A DNA stretch of 64,000 nucleotides from Duganella sp. 1411 (GTDB lineage Bacteria; Pseudomonadota; Gammaproteobacteria; Burkholderiales; Burkholderiaceae_D), in contig NZ_JAFICD010000001.1 of NCBI RefSeq assembly GCF_017833525.1, positions 2,764,647 to 2,828,646 of the forward strand. The letters are read 5' to 3'. Below the pieces are notes generated by a model. The model was not told the DNA's origin and made no database searches. It worked only from the letters and a program-made list of their open reading frames with translations. Shown one piece after another: positions 44,201-52,711 of the stretch. The position numbers and the translations under genes were made by a program. The number at the start of each line of letters is the position of its first letter. Positions within the stretch are counted from its first letter, which is position 1.

Positions 44201-44384
44201 GTCGGCCAGCCAGCGCGCCATCGGCACCGGCGTGATGGGCGGGATGATCACGGCGACCGTGCTGGCGGTGTTCCTGGTGCCGGTATTCTTCGTGGTGATC
44301 CGCAAAATCTTCAAGGGCAGCGAACGCCAGCGCAAACTGGCCGCTCACGAAATGGACGACAAAAAGCATGAGACCTATGACTAA
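41232..44384 (+). CDS. RND multidrug efflux pump, HAE1 family (AcrB/MexB-like)
   Basis: 1050 residues. It starts MAKFFIDRPVFAWVIALFI, a signature of AcrB-type pumps. The proton-relay aspartates are in AIGILVDDAIVVVENVER. Further signatures are PLALMGTF-like helix segments, SIKNVISSTAGAV-type loops and the C-terminal GLSAKNAILIIEFAKDL. It should export hydrophobic drugs by proton antiport. GGAG lies upstream of the start. The stop overlaps the outer-membrane factor gene. Substrate range cannot be read from sequence. Confidence 0.96.
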   Translation: MAKFFIDRPVFAWVIALFILLGGALAITVLPVSQYPTIAPPSIVITTSYPGATAQVLDDAVTSVIEQEMNGADGLQYVESQSEANGSVTITVTFVPGTNPDLAAVDVQNRIKRVESRLPASVTQQGVQVNKARSNILMFVGLTSTDGRLDPTGLGDYMARNVVNEIKRIPGVGQAQLFGTERAMRVWVDPAKLVGLKLTMADVTAAIRAQNAQVTSGTLGDLPSPAQQSYSAPIVVTGQLSSTTEFGEIVLRSNTAGSVVRLKDVARVEMGGANFNISARLNGAPFAAVAVQLSLTGNALQTATSVRAKMDELAKYFPPGVQYTIPYDTSTFVKISIEEVVKTLLEAVLLVFIVMYIFLQNIRYTLIPTIVVPIALMGTFAMMQLFGFSINVLTMFGMVLAIGILVDDAIVVVENVERIMSEEGLSPRDATRKAMSQITGAIIGITLVLVAVFIPMAFFGGAVGAIYRQFSLAMVSAMGFSALMALTLTPALCATMLKPVEAGHHHEKKGFFGWFNRRFAVTASGYQGVIAKMLKRTGRYLVVFALLCGVVGWLYVRLPSSFLPNEDQGYLIANVQLPPGASRSRAQAVLAQADEYFRKQTAVARTIAVAGFSFSGNGQNVGLVFVPLKDWKERGPQDSAQAIAARAMGALSGIPDAIIFPLSPPPIRELGNATGITARLQDRSAQGHDALIAARNQLLGLAAKSAILKGVRPEGLEDAPQLQLDIDREKANALGVTFADINAMLSTALGSSYVNDFASAGRQQRVIVQADAPRRLQPEDIMQLNVRSASGAMVPFSSFAKSRWIQGPVQLVRYNGYPAIKLTGDAAPGRSTGEAMDELERLAAQLPPGFGVEWTGQSLEEKTSGSQAPALFALSLLAAFLVLAALYESESIPIAVLLVVPLGILGALLGAHIRDLPNDVYFKVGLIAIIGLSAKNAILIIEFAKDLQAQGMGLIEATLEAVHLRFRPIIMTSLAFILGVLPLVIATGAGSASQRAIGTGVMGGMITATVLAVFLVPVFFVVIRKIFKGSERQRKLAAHEMDDKKHETYD

Positions 44385-45831
44385 GCGCTCCCGCCCCACC
44401 CCAAGCGCCGCGCGCGCGGCGCTGCTGGCCACGGCCGCGCTGCTGTCGGCCTGCTCGCTGGCGCCGACCTACCAGCGTCCCGACGCCCCGGTGGCCGCCG
44501 CCTATCCTGCCGACGGCGCCGGCGCCGCCGCCAAGACCGGCGTCGCGCCCGCCCCTGCAGGCGCCCGCGACGCCATCGATACCGGCTGGCGCGAGTACTT
44601 CAACGAGCCGCGCCTGCAACAGCTGATCGCCGCCGCGCTGGACAACAACCGCGACCTGCGCACCGCCGCCCTGCGCATCGAGGAGGCGCGCGCGCTGTAC
44701 AACGTGCAGTCGGCCGACCGCCTGCCCAACGTCAACGCCAGCCTGGGCGCCACCCGCGCCCAGACCCCGGCCACGGTCTCGCCGAGCGGCCAGACCGTGA
44801 TCGGCAGGCGGGTCGACGCCGGCCTGGCCATCTCCTCGTTCGAGCTCGATTTCTTCGGCCGCGTCAAAAGCCTCAACGACGCCGCGCTGGCGGCCTACCT
44901 GGCCACCGACGAGGCGCGCCAGGCGGCGCAAATCAGCCTGGTGGCGCAAGTGGCGCAGGCCTACTTCACCGAGCGCGCCTACGCCGAGCAGTACGCGCTG
45001 GCGCAGCAGACCTACGACGCGCGCGCCCGCACCTACAAGCTCACGCAGCAGCGCGCCGAAGTGGGCGCGTCGTCGCGCCTCGACCTGCGTTCGAATGAAA
45101 CGCTGATGGAGACCGCGCGCGCCGCCGCGCTGACCCTGGCGCGCCAGCGCGCGCAAGCGGAAAACGCGTTGACCTTGCTGGTCGGCCAGCCGCCGGCGGG
45201 CGCCGCCAGCGGCGCCATGCCGAGCGACGCCCAGATCGACGCCCTCAGCGCGCTGCCGGCCGGGCTGCCATCCGACCTGCTGGCGCGCCGTCCCGACATC
45301 CGCGCCGCCGAACAGCGGCTCAAATCGGCCAACGCCAACATCGGCGCCGCGCGCGCGGCCTTCTTCCCGCGCATCAGCCTGACGGCGGCGATCGGCAGCA
45401 CCAGCCCGACCCTGGGCGGGCTGTTCGACAGCGGCACCGGCAGCTGGTCGTTCGCGCCGCAACTGGTGCTGCCGATCTTCGACGCCGGCCGCAACCGCGC
45501 CAACCTGACGTTGACGGAGGTGCGCAAGAACATCGCCGTGGCCGACTACGAGAAGACCATCCAGACCGCGTTCCGCGAGGTGGCCGACGCGCTGGCGGCG
45601 CGCGACTACCTGGGCGAGCAGGTGGCGGCGCAGCGCGCGGTGCAGGACGCGCAGGCCGACCGGCTCAAGCTGCTGCAACTGCGCTTCGACAACGGCGTCG
45701 CCAGTTCGCTCGACGTGCTCGACGCGCAGCGCGAGCTGTTCAGCGCGCAGCAATCGCTGGTGCAGGCGCGCCTGCTGCGCACCACCAGCGCGATCGACCT
45801 GTATCGCGCGCTGGGTGGCGGCTTGAAGTAA
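44368..45831 (+). CDS. Outer-membrane efflux channel lipoprotein (OprM/NodT family)
   Basis: 487 residues, with a lipoprotein signal ending LLSACSLAPTY. Two repeated outer-membrane-efflux domains follow, with typical coiled-coil helices (RIEEARALYNVQSADRLPNV and QRLKSANANIGAARAAFFPR). Its start overlaps the pump stop by 17 bp; an ATG at 44377 is an alternative start with an 8-bp overlap. It completes a tripartite pump with the two preceding genes. A Family B hairpin follows the stop by 21 bp and probably ends the operon. Confidence 0.95.
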   Translation: MRPMTKRSRPTPSAARAALLATAALLSACSLAPTYQRPDAPVAAAYPADGAGAAAKTGVAPAPAGARDAIDTGWREYFNEPRLQQLIAAALDNNRDLRTAALRIEEARALYNVQSADRLPNVNASLGATRAQTPATVSPSGQTVIGRRVDAGLAISSFELDFFGRVKSLNDAALAAYLATDEARQAAQISLVAQVAQAYFTERAYAEQYALAQQTYDARARTYKLTQQRAEVGASSRLDLRSNETLMETARAAALTLARQRAQAENALTLLVGQPPAGAASGAMPSDAQIDALSALPAGLPSDLLARRPDIRAAEQRLKSANANIGAARAAFFPRISLTAAIGSTSPTLGGLFDSGTGSWSFAPQLVLPIFDAGRNRANLTLTEVRKNIAVADYEKTIQTAFREVADALAARDYLGEQVAAQRAVQDAQADRLKLLQLRFDNGVASSLDVLDAQRELFSAQQSLVQARLLRTTSAIDLYRALGGGLK

Positions 45832-45852
45832 CACCCGGGCCCCCGGCACACC

Positions 45853-45894
45853 GGGGTCGTACGGGGGCGCCGAGCCCCCGCGGGGTACGACCCC
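45853..45894. repeat. Family B GC palindrome, copy 4
   Basis: GGGGTCGTACGGGGGC then GAGCCCCCGCGGGGTACGACCCC (written here in parts): outer arms GGGGTCGTAC / GTACGACCCC and an inner GGGGGC / GCCCCC hairpin. It lies between the efflux operon and the patatin-like gene. Confidence 0.85.
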
Positions 45895-45939
45895 ATGCGG
45901 AGCATGCCGCGCGGGTTAACGCCAACCGAAACACACGCC

Positions 45940-47019
45940 ATGTCCTCCCCCATCACCATCCGCCTGGGCCAACGCGCCCGCCGCCGCATCGCCGCCGAGG
46001 GCATGCTGGCTTCCGACATCGCCATCGTCCCGGCCGCCGCCGGCGGTCCCAAGGGCTTGATCCTCAACGGCCTCGATCTGTGGCTGTTCGGCTCCTGGCT
46101 CAAGAACGCGCCGCGACGGCGCAAACTGGTCGGCGCCTCGATCGGCGCCTGGCGCATGGCCACATCGGCCTTCGACGACCCGGTCGCCGCCCACAAACGC
46201 TTGGCCCACCTGTACGCCCACCAGCGCTATCCGGCCAAGGTCACCCCGGCCTACGTCAGCCAGACCTGCCGCGCGCTGCTCGACGAACTGCTCGACGGCC
46301 GCGCCGCCGAAGCGGCCGGCCATCCGCACCACCACGTCAGCATCCTGACCGCGCGCGGCACCGGCGCGCTGGCGCGGGCCAACGGCGTGCGCTGGCGCGA
46401 GCTGGCCGGCTTCCTGCTCGCCGCCGCCGGCAACGCCGTCTCGCGCCGCCGCCTGGCCGGCGCGATGGAGCGCGTGGTGTTCCACAACCGCCACGACGAC
46501 GCGGCCTGGCTGCGTGAGCGCTTCGACGCCTTCGCCGGCCACTTCGTCGACCTGTCGCCGGCCAACCTGCGCGAGGCGCTGTTGGCCTCCGGCTCCATCC
46601 CGCTGGTGCTGGAGGCGGTGACGGCCATCGCCGGCGCGCCCGACGGCGCCTACTGGGACGGCGGCTTGATCGACTACCACCTGCACCTGCCCTACCAGCG
46701 CGACCCCGGCCTGGTGCTGTACCCGCACTTCAGCGACCATATCGTGCCCGGCTGGCTGGATAAATCGATGCCGTGGCGGCGCGCCGGCGCCGGCGATCCC
46801 GCGCTCGACAACGTGATCCTGGTCTCGCCGTCGGCGGCCTTCGTCGCCACGCTCCCCAACGGCAAACTGCCCGACCGCAAGGACTTCACCGCCTACGGCC
46901 AAAACCACACGGCCCGCATCCGCGACTGGACCCGCGCCATCGCCGAAAGCGAACGCATGGCCGAAGCGTTCGCCCGCTGGTGCGAAAAGCCAGACTTAAA
47001 GGCAACATTGTCGTTTTAG
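45940..47019 (+). CDS. Patatin-like phospholipase family protein
   Basis: 359 residues. The N-terminal oxyanion segment is VPAAAGGPKGLILNGLD, the nucleophile elbow KLVGASIGAWRMATS (Ser in GASIG), and the catalytic Asp is in YWDGGLIDYHL, matching the patatin Ser-Asp dyad. Patatins hydrolyse acyl esters of lipids. There is no signal peptide, so it is probably cytosolic or membrane-peripheral. The start was set at MSSPITIRLG; the 15 in-frame residues before it run into the Family B element. Confidence 0.9.
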   Translation: MSSPITIRLGQRARRRIAAEGMLASDIAIVPAAAGGPKGLILNGLDLWLFGSWLKNAPRRRKLVGASIGAWRMATSAFDDPVAAHKRLAHLYAHQRYPAKVTPAYVSQTCRALLDELLDGRAAEAAGHPHHHVSILTARGTGALARANGVRWRELAGFLLAAAGNAVSRRRLAGAMERVVFHNRHDDAAWLRERFDAFAGHFVDLSPANLREALLASGSIPLVLEAVTAIAGAPDGAYWDGGLIDYHLHLPYQRDPGLVLYPHFSDHIVPGWLDKSMPWRRAGAGDPALDNVILVSPSAAFVATLPNGKLPDRKDFTAYGQNHTARIRDWTRAIAESERMAEAFARWCEKPDLKATLSF

Positions 47020-47163
47020 ATAATACACATTGTTTCATATTTGCAACGGAACGTCACGCATCACATGACCGGCCGCAAGGCCGAGCGCATACTTGCGGCT
47101 ATAAAGCCACGCCAAATTGGCTGCTTGCATTGGGGCCCACGCCCGTCGTCACCGGAGTAAATC

Positions 47164-48870
47164 ATGAACTTTCTTTCGCACACGCGCATCGGCACCCGTC
47201 TCGCCATCGCGTTCGCCACCGTCCTGCTGCTGGCCGTGGTCGCCACCACCGTCGGGCTGGTCAACGCGCGCGGCAACGCCGCCGCCACCCGGCAAATGAT
47301 GGAGCAGCCGCTGGCCAAGGAGCGCCTGGTGTCCGACTGGTACGTGCTGATTTACTCGGCCGTCGCGCGCACCGAACTGATCGCGCGCAGCAAGGACGAC
47401 ACGCTGCCGGTGGTGTTCGCCGACACCATCGCCGCCAGCACCAAGCGCGGCGGCGAATTGCTGGGCAAGGTCAAGGAGCTGCTGGCCAGCGACGACGAGC
47501 GCGCGCTGTTCGACGCCACCATCGCGCTGCGCACCGCCTACCAGAAGGCCAAGAACGACGTCGGCGAGATCCGCAAGGGTGGCGACGACGCGGCGGCCGA
47601 GGCGGCGTACCGGGACAAGTTCCTGCCCGCCGCCGAGGCGTACAAGAACAAGGTCAACGAGCTGCTGGCGTTCCAGCGCAAGGCCATCGACGACACCGCG
47701 CACGCGATCGACGCCGCCAACGAGCGCAGCAACACGCTGCTGCTGATCCTGACGGTGCTGATGGTGGCGATCGGCTCGGTGGCGGCGTGGATCATCTCGC
47801 GCTCGATCACGGGGCCGCTCAAATCGGCGGTCGACATCGCCGCCACGGTGGCCAACGGCGACCTGACCACGCGCTTCGACGGCCCCACCTCGCGCTCGGA
47901 GATCGGCGACCTGATGACCGCGCTGAAAGGCATGAACGACTCGCTGCGCAACGTCGTCAACCAGGTGCAGGTCGGCACCAAGACCATCGCCAGCGCCTCC
48001 AACGAAATCGCCGCCGGCAATATGGACCTGTCGCAGCGCACCGAGGAACAAGCCAGCTCGCTGGAGGAGACCGCGTCGTCGATGGAGGAACTGACGGCGA
48101 CCGTGCGCCAGAACGCGGAAAACGCCCGGCAGGCCAACCAGCTGGCGCACGCCGCCTCGGACGTGGCCGAGCGCGGCGGCTCGATCGTCGGCCAGGTGGT
48201 CGACACCATGGGCACGATCAACGATTCGTCGCGCAAGATCTTCGACATCATCAGCGTCATCGACGGCATCGCCTTCCAGACCAACATCCTGGCCTTGAAC
48301 GCGGCGGTGGAAGCGGCGCGCGCCGGCGAACAGGGGCGCGGTTTCGCGGTGGTCGCCTCCGAGGTGCGCAATCTGGCCCAGCGTTCGGCGGCGGCGGCCA
48401 AGGAGATCAAGGAATTGATCGGCAATTCGGTCGAGCAGGTCGACATCGGCTCGAAGCTGGTGCAGCAGGCCGGCAGCACGATGAACGAGGTGGTCGACAG
48501 CGTGCGCCGCGTGACCGACATCATGGGCGAGATCACCTCGGCCAGCAGCGAGCAAAGCATCGGCATCGACCAGGTCAACACGGCGATCACGCAGATGGAC
48601 CAGGTCACGCAGCAGAACGCGGCGCTGGTCGAGGAGGCCGCAGCGGCGGCGGCCAGCATGCAGGAACAGGCCGAGCGCCTGGCCGACGTGGCAGCATCGT
48701 TCAAGCTCGATCAGGAAAGCATGCGGCAATCGTTGGCGGCGCCCGTCCCCGCGCGCAAGATCGCGGCCGCGCCGCCGGCCCGTGGCGCGCCGGCGCCCAA
48801 AAAACCGGTGGCCAAGCTGGCGCGCAAGCCCGCCACGGTCGGCAACGACAAGGAGTGGGAAGAGTTTTAA
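47164..48870 (+). CDS. Methyl-accepting chemotaxis protein with CheR/CheB tether pentapeptide
   Basis: 568 residues. The first transmembrane helix is around residues 10-33 (IGTRLAIAFATVLLLAVVAT), then a four-helix-bundle periplasmic ligand domain and a second helix near LLLILTVLMVAIGSVAAWII. A HAMP domain and the signalling domain follow, with the hairpin tip IDGIAFQTNILALNAAVEAA. The C-terminus EWEEF after a Pro/Ala/Lys-rich linker resembles the NWETF pentapeptide that binds CheR, so it is probably an abundant, adaptation-competent receptor. GGAG is six bases before the ATG. The ligand is unknown. Confidence 0.95.
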   Translation: MNFLSHTRIGTRLAIAFATVLLLAVVATTVGLVNARGNAAATRQMMEQPLAKERLVSDWYVLIYSAVARTELIARSKDDTLPVVFADTIAASTKRGGELLGKVKELLASDDERALFDATIALRTAYQKAKNDVGEIRKGGDDAAAEAAYRDKFLPAAEAYKNKVNELLAFQRKAIDDTAHAIDAANERSNTLLLILTVLMVAIGSVAAWIISRSITGPLKSAVDIAATVANGDLTTRFDGPTSRSEIGDLMTALKGMNDSLRNVVNQVQVGTKTIASASNEIAAGNMDLSQRTEEQASSLEETASSMEELTATVRQNAENARQANQLAHAASDVAERGGSIVGQVVDTMGTINDSSRKIFDIISVIDGIAFQTNILALNAAVEAARAGEQGRGFAVVASEVRNLAQRSAAAAKEIKELIGNSVEQVDIGSKLVQQAGSTMNEVVDSVRRVTDIMGEITSASSEQSIGIDQVNTAITQMDQVTQQNAALVEEAAAAAASMQEQAERLADVAASFKLDQESMRQSLAAPVPARKIAAAPPARGAPAPKKPVAKLARKPATVGNDKEWEEF

Positions 48871-48885
48871 GTCCCGGGCGGCGCT

Positions 48886-48918
48886 CGGCGGATTACGCTG
48901 CGCTAATCCGCCCTACGT
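48886..48918. repeat. Family A palindromic repeat, copy 8a
   Basis: GGCGGATTACGCTGCGC then TAATCCGCCCTACGTG, 16 bp after the chemoreceptor stop. Confidence 0.85.
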
Positions 48919-48952
48919 GGAACAACACCGGGACGCCGAACAACCACGGAGA

Positions 48953-48990
48953 CACGTAGGGCGGATTAGGCGGAGCCGTAATCCGCCATG
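48953..48990. repeat. Family A palindromic repeat, copy 8b
   Basis: ACGTAGGGCGGATTAGGCGG then AGCCGTAATCCGCC, inverted relative to copy 8a with a 34-base spacer that contains ACCACGGAGACACGTAGGG. The doublet separates the chemoreceptor from hemW. Confidence 0.85.
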
Positions 48991-49019
48991 TATGAGCCGC
49001 CGACCACGATGACGACACA

Positions 49020-50279
49020 TCAACCGGTCAAAAACATCTGCTGCAAATCATTCAGGAAGCGCTGCCCCAACTCGGTCGGCCTGATCACCTTGTAATCGCG
49101 ATACAGCAAGCCCTTGGCCTCGGCCGCGTCGAGGCTCTTCCCAATCGCGTTCAAACTCAAGCCGGTGCGCTCGCTGAACAGGTTCGGATCGAAGCCGCCG
49201 TGCAGCCGCAATGTGTTGAGCATGAACTCGAAGCCCATATCCTCGCGCGCGATCTCGTACTCCTCCTGCACCGGCGCCCCCAGCCTGACCTGCTCCATAT
49301 AAGCCTTGGGCTGCTTGTAGCGCGCCTGCCGCAGTATCCGGTGCGGGAACGACAGCTTCGAATGCGCGCCCGCGCCGATGCCCAGGTAATCGCCGAACTC
49401 CCAGTAATTCAAATTGTGCCGCGCGCGCCGGCCCTCCTTGGCATACGCCGACACCTCGTACTGCTGATAACCGTTGGCCGCGGTCAGCTCGGCGATCATG
49501 TCCTGCATGTCGGCGCTGGCGTCGTCGTCGGGCAGCGCCGGCGGATACTTGGCGAACAGCGTGTTCGGCTCCATCGTCAAATGGTACAGCGACAAGTGCG
49601 GCGGCTTGAACGACATCGCCGTCTCGACGTCTAGCCGCGCCTCCTCCAGCGTCTGCGACGGCAGCGCGTACATCAGATCCAGATTGAAGTTGTCGAAGTT
49701 GGCCAGCGCGATATCGACCGCGCGCCTGGCCTCGTTGTCGTCATGGATGCGCCCCAGCGCCTGCAAGTGGCGGGCGTTGAAACTCTGGATGCCGATCGAC
49801 AGCCGGTTGACGCCGCTGGCGCGGTAGGACTTGAACTTCTCCGCCTCGAAGGTGCCCGGATTGGCCTCCATCGTGATCTCGACGTCGCTGTCGAGCGGCA
49901 GCAGGGTGCGCACGTCCGACAGCAGGCGGTCCAGCCCCGCCGCCGACATCAGGCTGGGCGTGCCGCCGCCGATGAAGATGGTGTAGATCTTGCGGCCCCA
50001 GATCAGCGGCAGCGCCATTTCCAGGTCGGCGCGCATGGCGTCCAGATACTCCTGCTCGGGGAAGGCGCCGCCCTGCTTCGCCTCGTGCGAGTTGAAGTCG
50101 CAGTACGGGCACTTCTTGACGCACCACGGGAAGTGGATGTACAGCGACAGCGGCGGCAGCGCCTGCAGGTTCAGCGCCCCGCCCTGCAGATACTTGGCGG
50201 CGACGCCGGCCGCTGCGCTGATGTCGGTGGCCGGCTTGGCCGCGGCGCTTTTGGCGCCGGCGATTTTGATCGGGATCAT
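49020..50279 (-). CDS. hemW: HemW, radical-SAM heme chaperone (HemN-like)
   Basis: 419 residues. The radical-SAM cysteines are in HFPWCVKKCPYCDFNSH (CxxxCxxC, with Phe after the last Cys as in HemW; HemN has another Cys there). Other core motifs are IFIGGGTPSLMS and ITMEANPG. HemW binds heme and delivers it to respiratory enzymes and lacks coproporphyrinogen oxidase activity. It overlaps the end of rdgB by 4 bp. About 45 extra N-terminal residues rich in Ala precede the conserved start of the family (LSLYIHFPW), so a later start is possible. Confidence 0.93.
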   Translation of the reverse strand: MIPIKIAGAKSAAAKPATDISAAAGVAAKYLQGGALNLQALPPLSLYIHFPWCVKKCPYCDFNSHEAKQGGAFPEQEYLDAMRADLEMALPLIWGRKIYTIFIGGGTPSLMSAAGLDRLLSDVRTLLPLDSDVEITMEANPGTFEAEKFKSYRASGVNRLSIGIQSFNARHLQALGRIHDDNEARRAVDIALANFDNFNLDLMYALPSQTLEEARLDVETAMSFKPPHLSLYHLTMEPNTLFAKYPPALPDDDASADMQDMIAELTAANGYQQYEVSAYAKEGRRARHNLNYWEFGDYLGIGAGAHSKLSFPHRILRQARYKQPKAYMEQVRLGAPVQEEYEIAREDMGFEFMLNTLRLHGGFDPNLFSERTGLSLNAIGKSLDAAEAKGLLYRDYKVIRPTELGQRFLNDLQQMFLTG

Positions 50280-50860
50280 TTGAGCTTCTCGACCAGCGCG
50301 CGCAGGGCCTGGCCGCGATGCGACAGCGCGTTCTTTTCATCGGAGCTCAGCTCGGCCGCGCACTTGCCCAGCGCCGGGATGTAGAAGTGCGGATCGTAGC
50401 CGAAGCCGCCGGCGCCGCGCGGCGTGGCGATCATCTCGCCGTTCCAGCGGCCATCGGCGATGACCGGCTGCGGGTCGTCGGCGTGGCGCACGAACACCAG
50501 CACGCAGTAGTAATAGGCCGATTTGTCGGCGTGCGCGGCCAGGTCGGCGATCATTTTTTCATTGTTGCGGGCGTCCGATTTCGGCTCGCCGGCGAAACGC
50601 GCCGAATACACGCCGGGCGCGCCGCCGAGGGCGTTGACGCACACGCCGGAATCGTCCGCCAGCGCGGGCAAGCCGGTCAGGCGCGACGCGTGGCGCGCCT
50701 TTTGCAGTGCATTTTCGACAAAAGTGTGAAAAGGCTCATCGGCCTCCGGCACGCCGAACTCGCCCTGCGGGTGGACCGAAAAGCCCACGGTGGACAGCAA
50801 TTCGTTGAATTCCTTGAGTTTGCCGGCGTTGTTGGAGGCGAGGATCAGGCGTTGAGTCAT
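50276..50860 (-). CDS. rdgB: XTP/dITP diphosphatase (RdgB/HAM1)
   Basis: 194 residues. Family blocks are LILASNNAGKLKEFNELL, ALADDSGVCVNALGGAPG and GFGYDPHFYIP. The C-terminal nucleobase loop LSSDEKNALSHRGQAL is complete. It removes deaminated purine nucleotides from the pool. It overlaps hemW by 4 bp. Its usual upstream neighbour rph is separated from it here by a substrate-binding-protein gene. Confidence 0.96.
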   Translation of the reverse strand: MTQRLILASNNAGKLKEFNELLSTVGFSVHPQGEFGVPEADEPFHTFVENALQKARHASRLTGLPALADDSGVCVNALGGAPGVYSARFAGEPKSDARNNEKMIADLAAHADKSAYYYCVLVFVRHADDPQPVIADGRWNGEMIATPRGAGGFGYDPHFYIPALGKCAAELSSDEKNALSHRGQALRALVEKLK

Positions 50861-50926
50861 GGTGTGGGATCGAGTGGTGCGGAGAAGGCGACATTGTAAA
50901 CCTTTTGCCGCCGCCCCACCCCGGCG

Positions 50927-51874
50927 CTACGGCACCAGCAGCGACTGGATCTCCGGCTTCAGGTAGTTTTCCAGCGTGACCATCACGGCGTCGGTGAGGA
51001 TGTCGCGCTCCTTGACGGGCGCGCCCCTGGCCGCCGCGATCGCCGCCTTCATGCCGCGATAGCCCATCTGGCGCGGGTTCTGCAGCACCAGGCCGTGGAT
51101 TTCCCGCTTCCTCAGGCCTTCGAGCAGGAAATCGCTGGTGTCGAAGCCGATCAACCTGGTCTTGCCGGCCTGGCCGCTCTGCCGCAGCGCGCGCAGCATG
51201 CCGTCGCTGGCCGACTCGTTGACGGCGAAGACGGCGTCGAGCCGGGGATATTTGGCCAGCGCCGCCACCCCGGCCCGCGACACCTTGCCACGGGTGCCGC
51301 CGCCGTATTCGTCGACGACTATGATGCGCGGCGCGTTCTTGGCAAGGTAGTTGACGAAGCCGTTGGCGCGGTCGTCGGTCGACCCGCTGCCGGAGACGGT
51401 GCGCATCACCAGCACCGTGCCCTGGCCGTTGAGCAGCGCCGCCATGCGCTCGGCGGCGAGCCGGCCGGCGGCGTGGTTGTCGGTGCCGACGAAGTTGCTG
51501 TGCCAGGAGCCGCCCAGCGCGGAGTCGACGACGACGATCTTCACGCCCAGCGCCGCCGCCTTGCGCACCGGGTCCATCAGGCGCACCCGGTCGGTCGGCA
51601 CGATGATGATGGCGTCGATGTCCGCTCGCGAGTACAGGCGCAGGATATCGATCTGCGAATCGATATCGTCGTTGTGGGCCGGGCCGCGCCAGGTCAGGTG
51701 GACGGCGCCGTCCTCGGCGACCGCCTTGTCGACGCCCTGGCGCATGAAGGTCCAGAAATCCTGGTCGCGCGACTTCGGGATAAAGACGATGTTCAACTCT
51801 TTGCAAAACGCCGCCGGCGGCCAGCCGCCCAGGCAGATAACGCACAGTAGCAGCACGAACGGCCACTTTTTCAT
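50927..51874 (-). CDS. Periplasmic sugar-type substrate-binding protein (RbsB-like), orphan
   Basis: 315 residues. A signal peptide (MKKWPFVLLLCVICLGGWPP) precedes a type-1 periplasmic binding fold: LNIVFIPKSRDQDFWTFMRQ, IIIVPTDRVRLMDPVRKAAA, VVVDSALGGSWHSNFVGTDN and RLIGFDTSDF. These match the ribose/galactose-binding family and the binding domains of sensor systems. GGAGGGG precedes the start. There are no permease, ATPase or sensor genes nearby, so it works with a transporter or receptor encoded elsewhere. It sits between rph and rdgB, which I know as direct neighbours in related bacteria. Confidence 0.88.
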   Translation of the reverse strand: MKKWPFVLLLCVICLGGWPPAAFCKELNIVFIPKSRDQDFWTFMRQGVDKAVAEDGAVHLTWRGPAHNDDIDSQIDILRLYSRADIDAIIIVPTDRVRLMDPVRKAAALGVKIVVVDSALGGSWHSNFVGTDNHAAGRLAAERMAALLNGQGTVLVMRTVSGSGSTDDRANGFVNYLAKNAPRIIVVDEYGGGTRGKVSRAGVAALAKYPRLDAVFAVNESASDGMLRALRQSGQAGKTRLIGFDTSDFLLEGLRKREIHGLVLQNPRQMGYRGMKAAIAAARGAPVKERDILTDAVMVTLENYLKPEIQSLLVP

Positions 51875-51914
51875 GAATGTCCCCTCCACCACGCCCCGCG
51901 TGCCGCGACGCTCT

Positions 51915-52658
51915 TTAAGCGATGCCCAGCACCTGCTTTTGCAGCTTGATCAAATCGGCGATGCCGCCCTGCGCCAGGTCGAGCAGCCGGTTCATGCCGG
52001 CGCGGTCGAAGGCCGCGCCCTCGGCCGTGCCCTGCACCTCGATGAAGTGGCCGGCCTCGTTCATCACCACGTTCATATCGGTATCGCAGCTCGAATCCTC
52101 GACATAGTCCAGGTCCAGCACCGGCACGCCCTGGTAGACGCCGACCGAAATCGCCGCCACGAACGCCTTGAGCGGAATGGCCGGCACGGCGCCGCGCTCG
52201 ACCAGCTTGGAGAACGCGTCGTAGGCGGCGACCATGGCGCCGGTGATCGAGGCGGTGCGGGTGCCGCCGTCGGCCTGGATCACGTCGCAATCGAGGTGCA
52301 GGGTGCGCTCGCCGAACGCCTGCAGGTCGAAGGCGGCGCGCAGCGAACGGCCGATCAGGCGCTGGATTTCCTGCGTGCGGCCCGACTGCTTGCCGCGCGC
52401 GGCCTCGCGGTCCATGCGGGTGTGCGTCGAGCGCGGCAACATGCCGTATTCGGCCGTCATCCAGCCCTGGCCCTTGCCCTTCAGGAAGCCCGGCACCTTG
52501 TCCTCGATGCTGGCGGTGCAAATCACCTTGGTGTCGCCGCATTCGATCAACACCGAGCCTTCGGCGTGCTTGGTGTAGTCGCGCGTCAGGCGCAGCGTGC
52601 GCAGCGCGTCGACGGCGCGGCCGTCGTGACGGGCGATGGTGGGCGAGGCTAGGGTCAT
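51915..52658 (-). CDS. rph: Ribonuclease PH
   Basis: 247 residues. Conserved blocks include RPV-like start [11 protein letters not shown], then [40 protein letters not shown] (phosphate-binding Arg) and [18 protein letters not shown]. It trims the 3' ends of tRNA precursors phosphorolytically. It belongs to the cluster kinase / PP2C / rph on the minus strand, 53 bp after the PP2C stop. The start follows the usual N-terminal length of the family. Confidence 0.96.
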   Translation of the reverse strand: MTLASPTIARHDGRAVDALRTLRLTRDYTKHAEGSVLIECGDTKVICTASIEDKVPGFLKGKGQGWMTAEYGMLPRSTHTRMDREAARGKQSGRTQEIQRLIGRSLRAAFDLQAFGERTLHLDCDVIQADGGTRTASITGAMVAAYDAFSKLVERGAVPAIPLKAFVAAISVGVYQGVPVLDLDYVEDSSCDTDMNVVMNEAGHFIEVQGTAEGAAFDRAGMNRLLDLAQGGIADLIKLQKQVLGIA

Positions 52659-52711
52659 ACGGTGTCCTTGTTGAAGATGGTTGGAGAGCTTACTTGTGGA
52701 TTATCTGGGAA

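Noticed and set aside
41280..44432. 1050-codon frame opposite the RND pump gene
   Set aside because: Antisense shadow, composed of His, Arg, Gly and Asp repeats as expected from GC-rich codons read backwards.
47020..47163. Sigma28 (FliA) promoter before the chemoreceptor
   Set aside because: TAAAG occurs near 47100, but the expected GCCGATAA partner at the right distance is missing.
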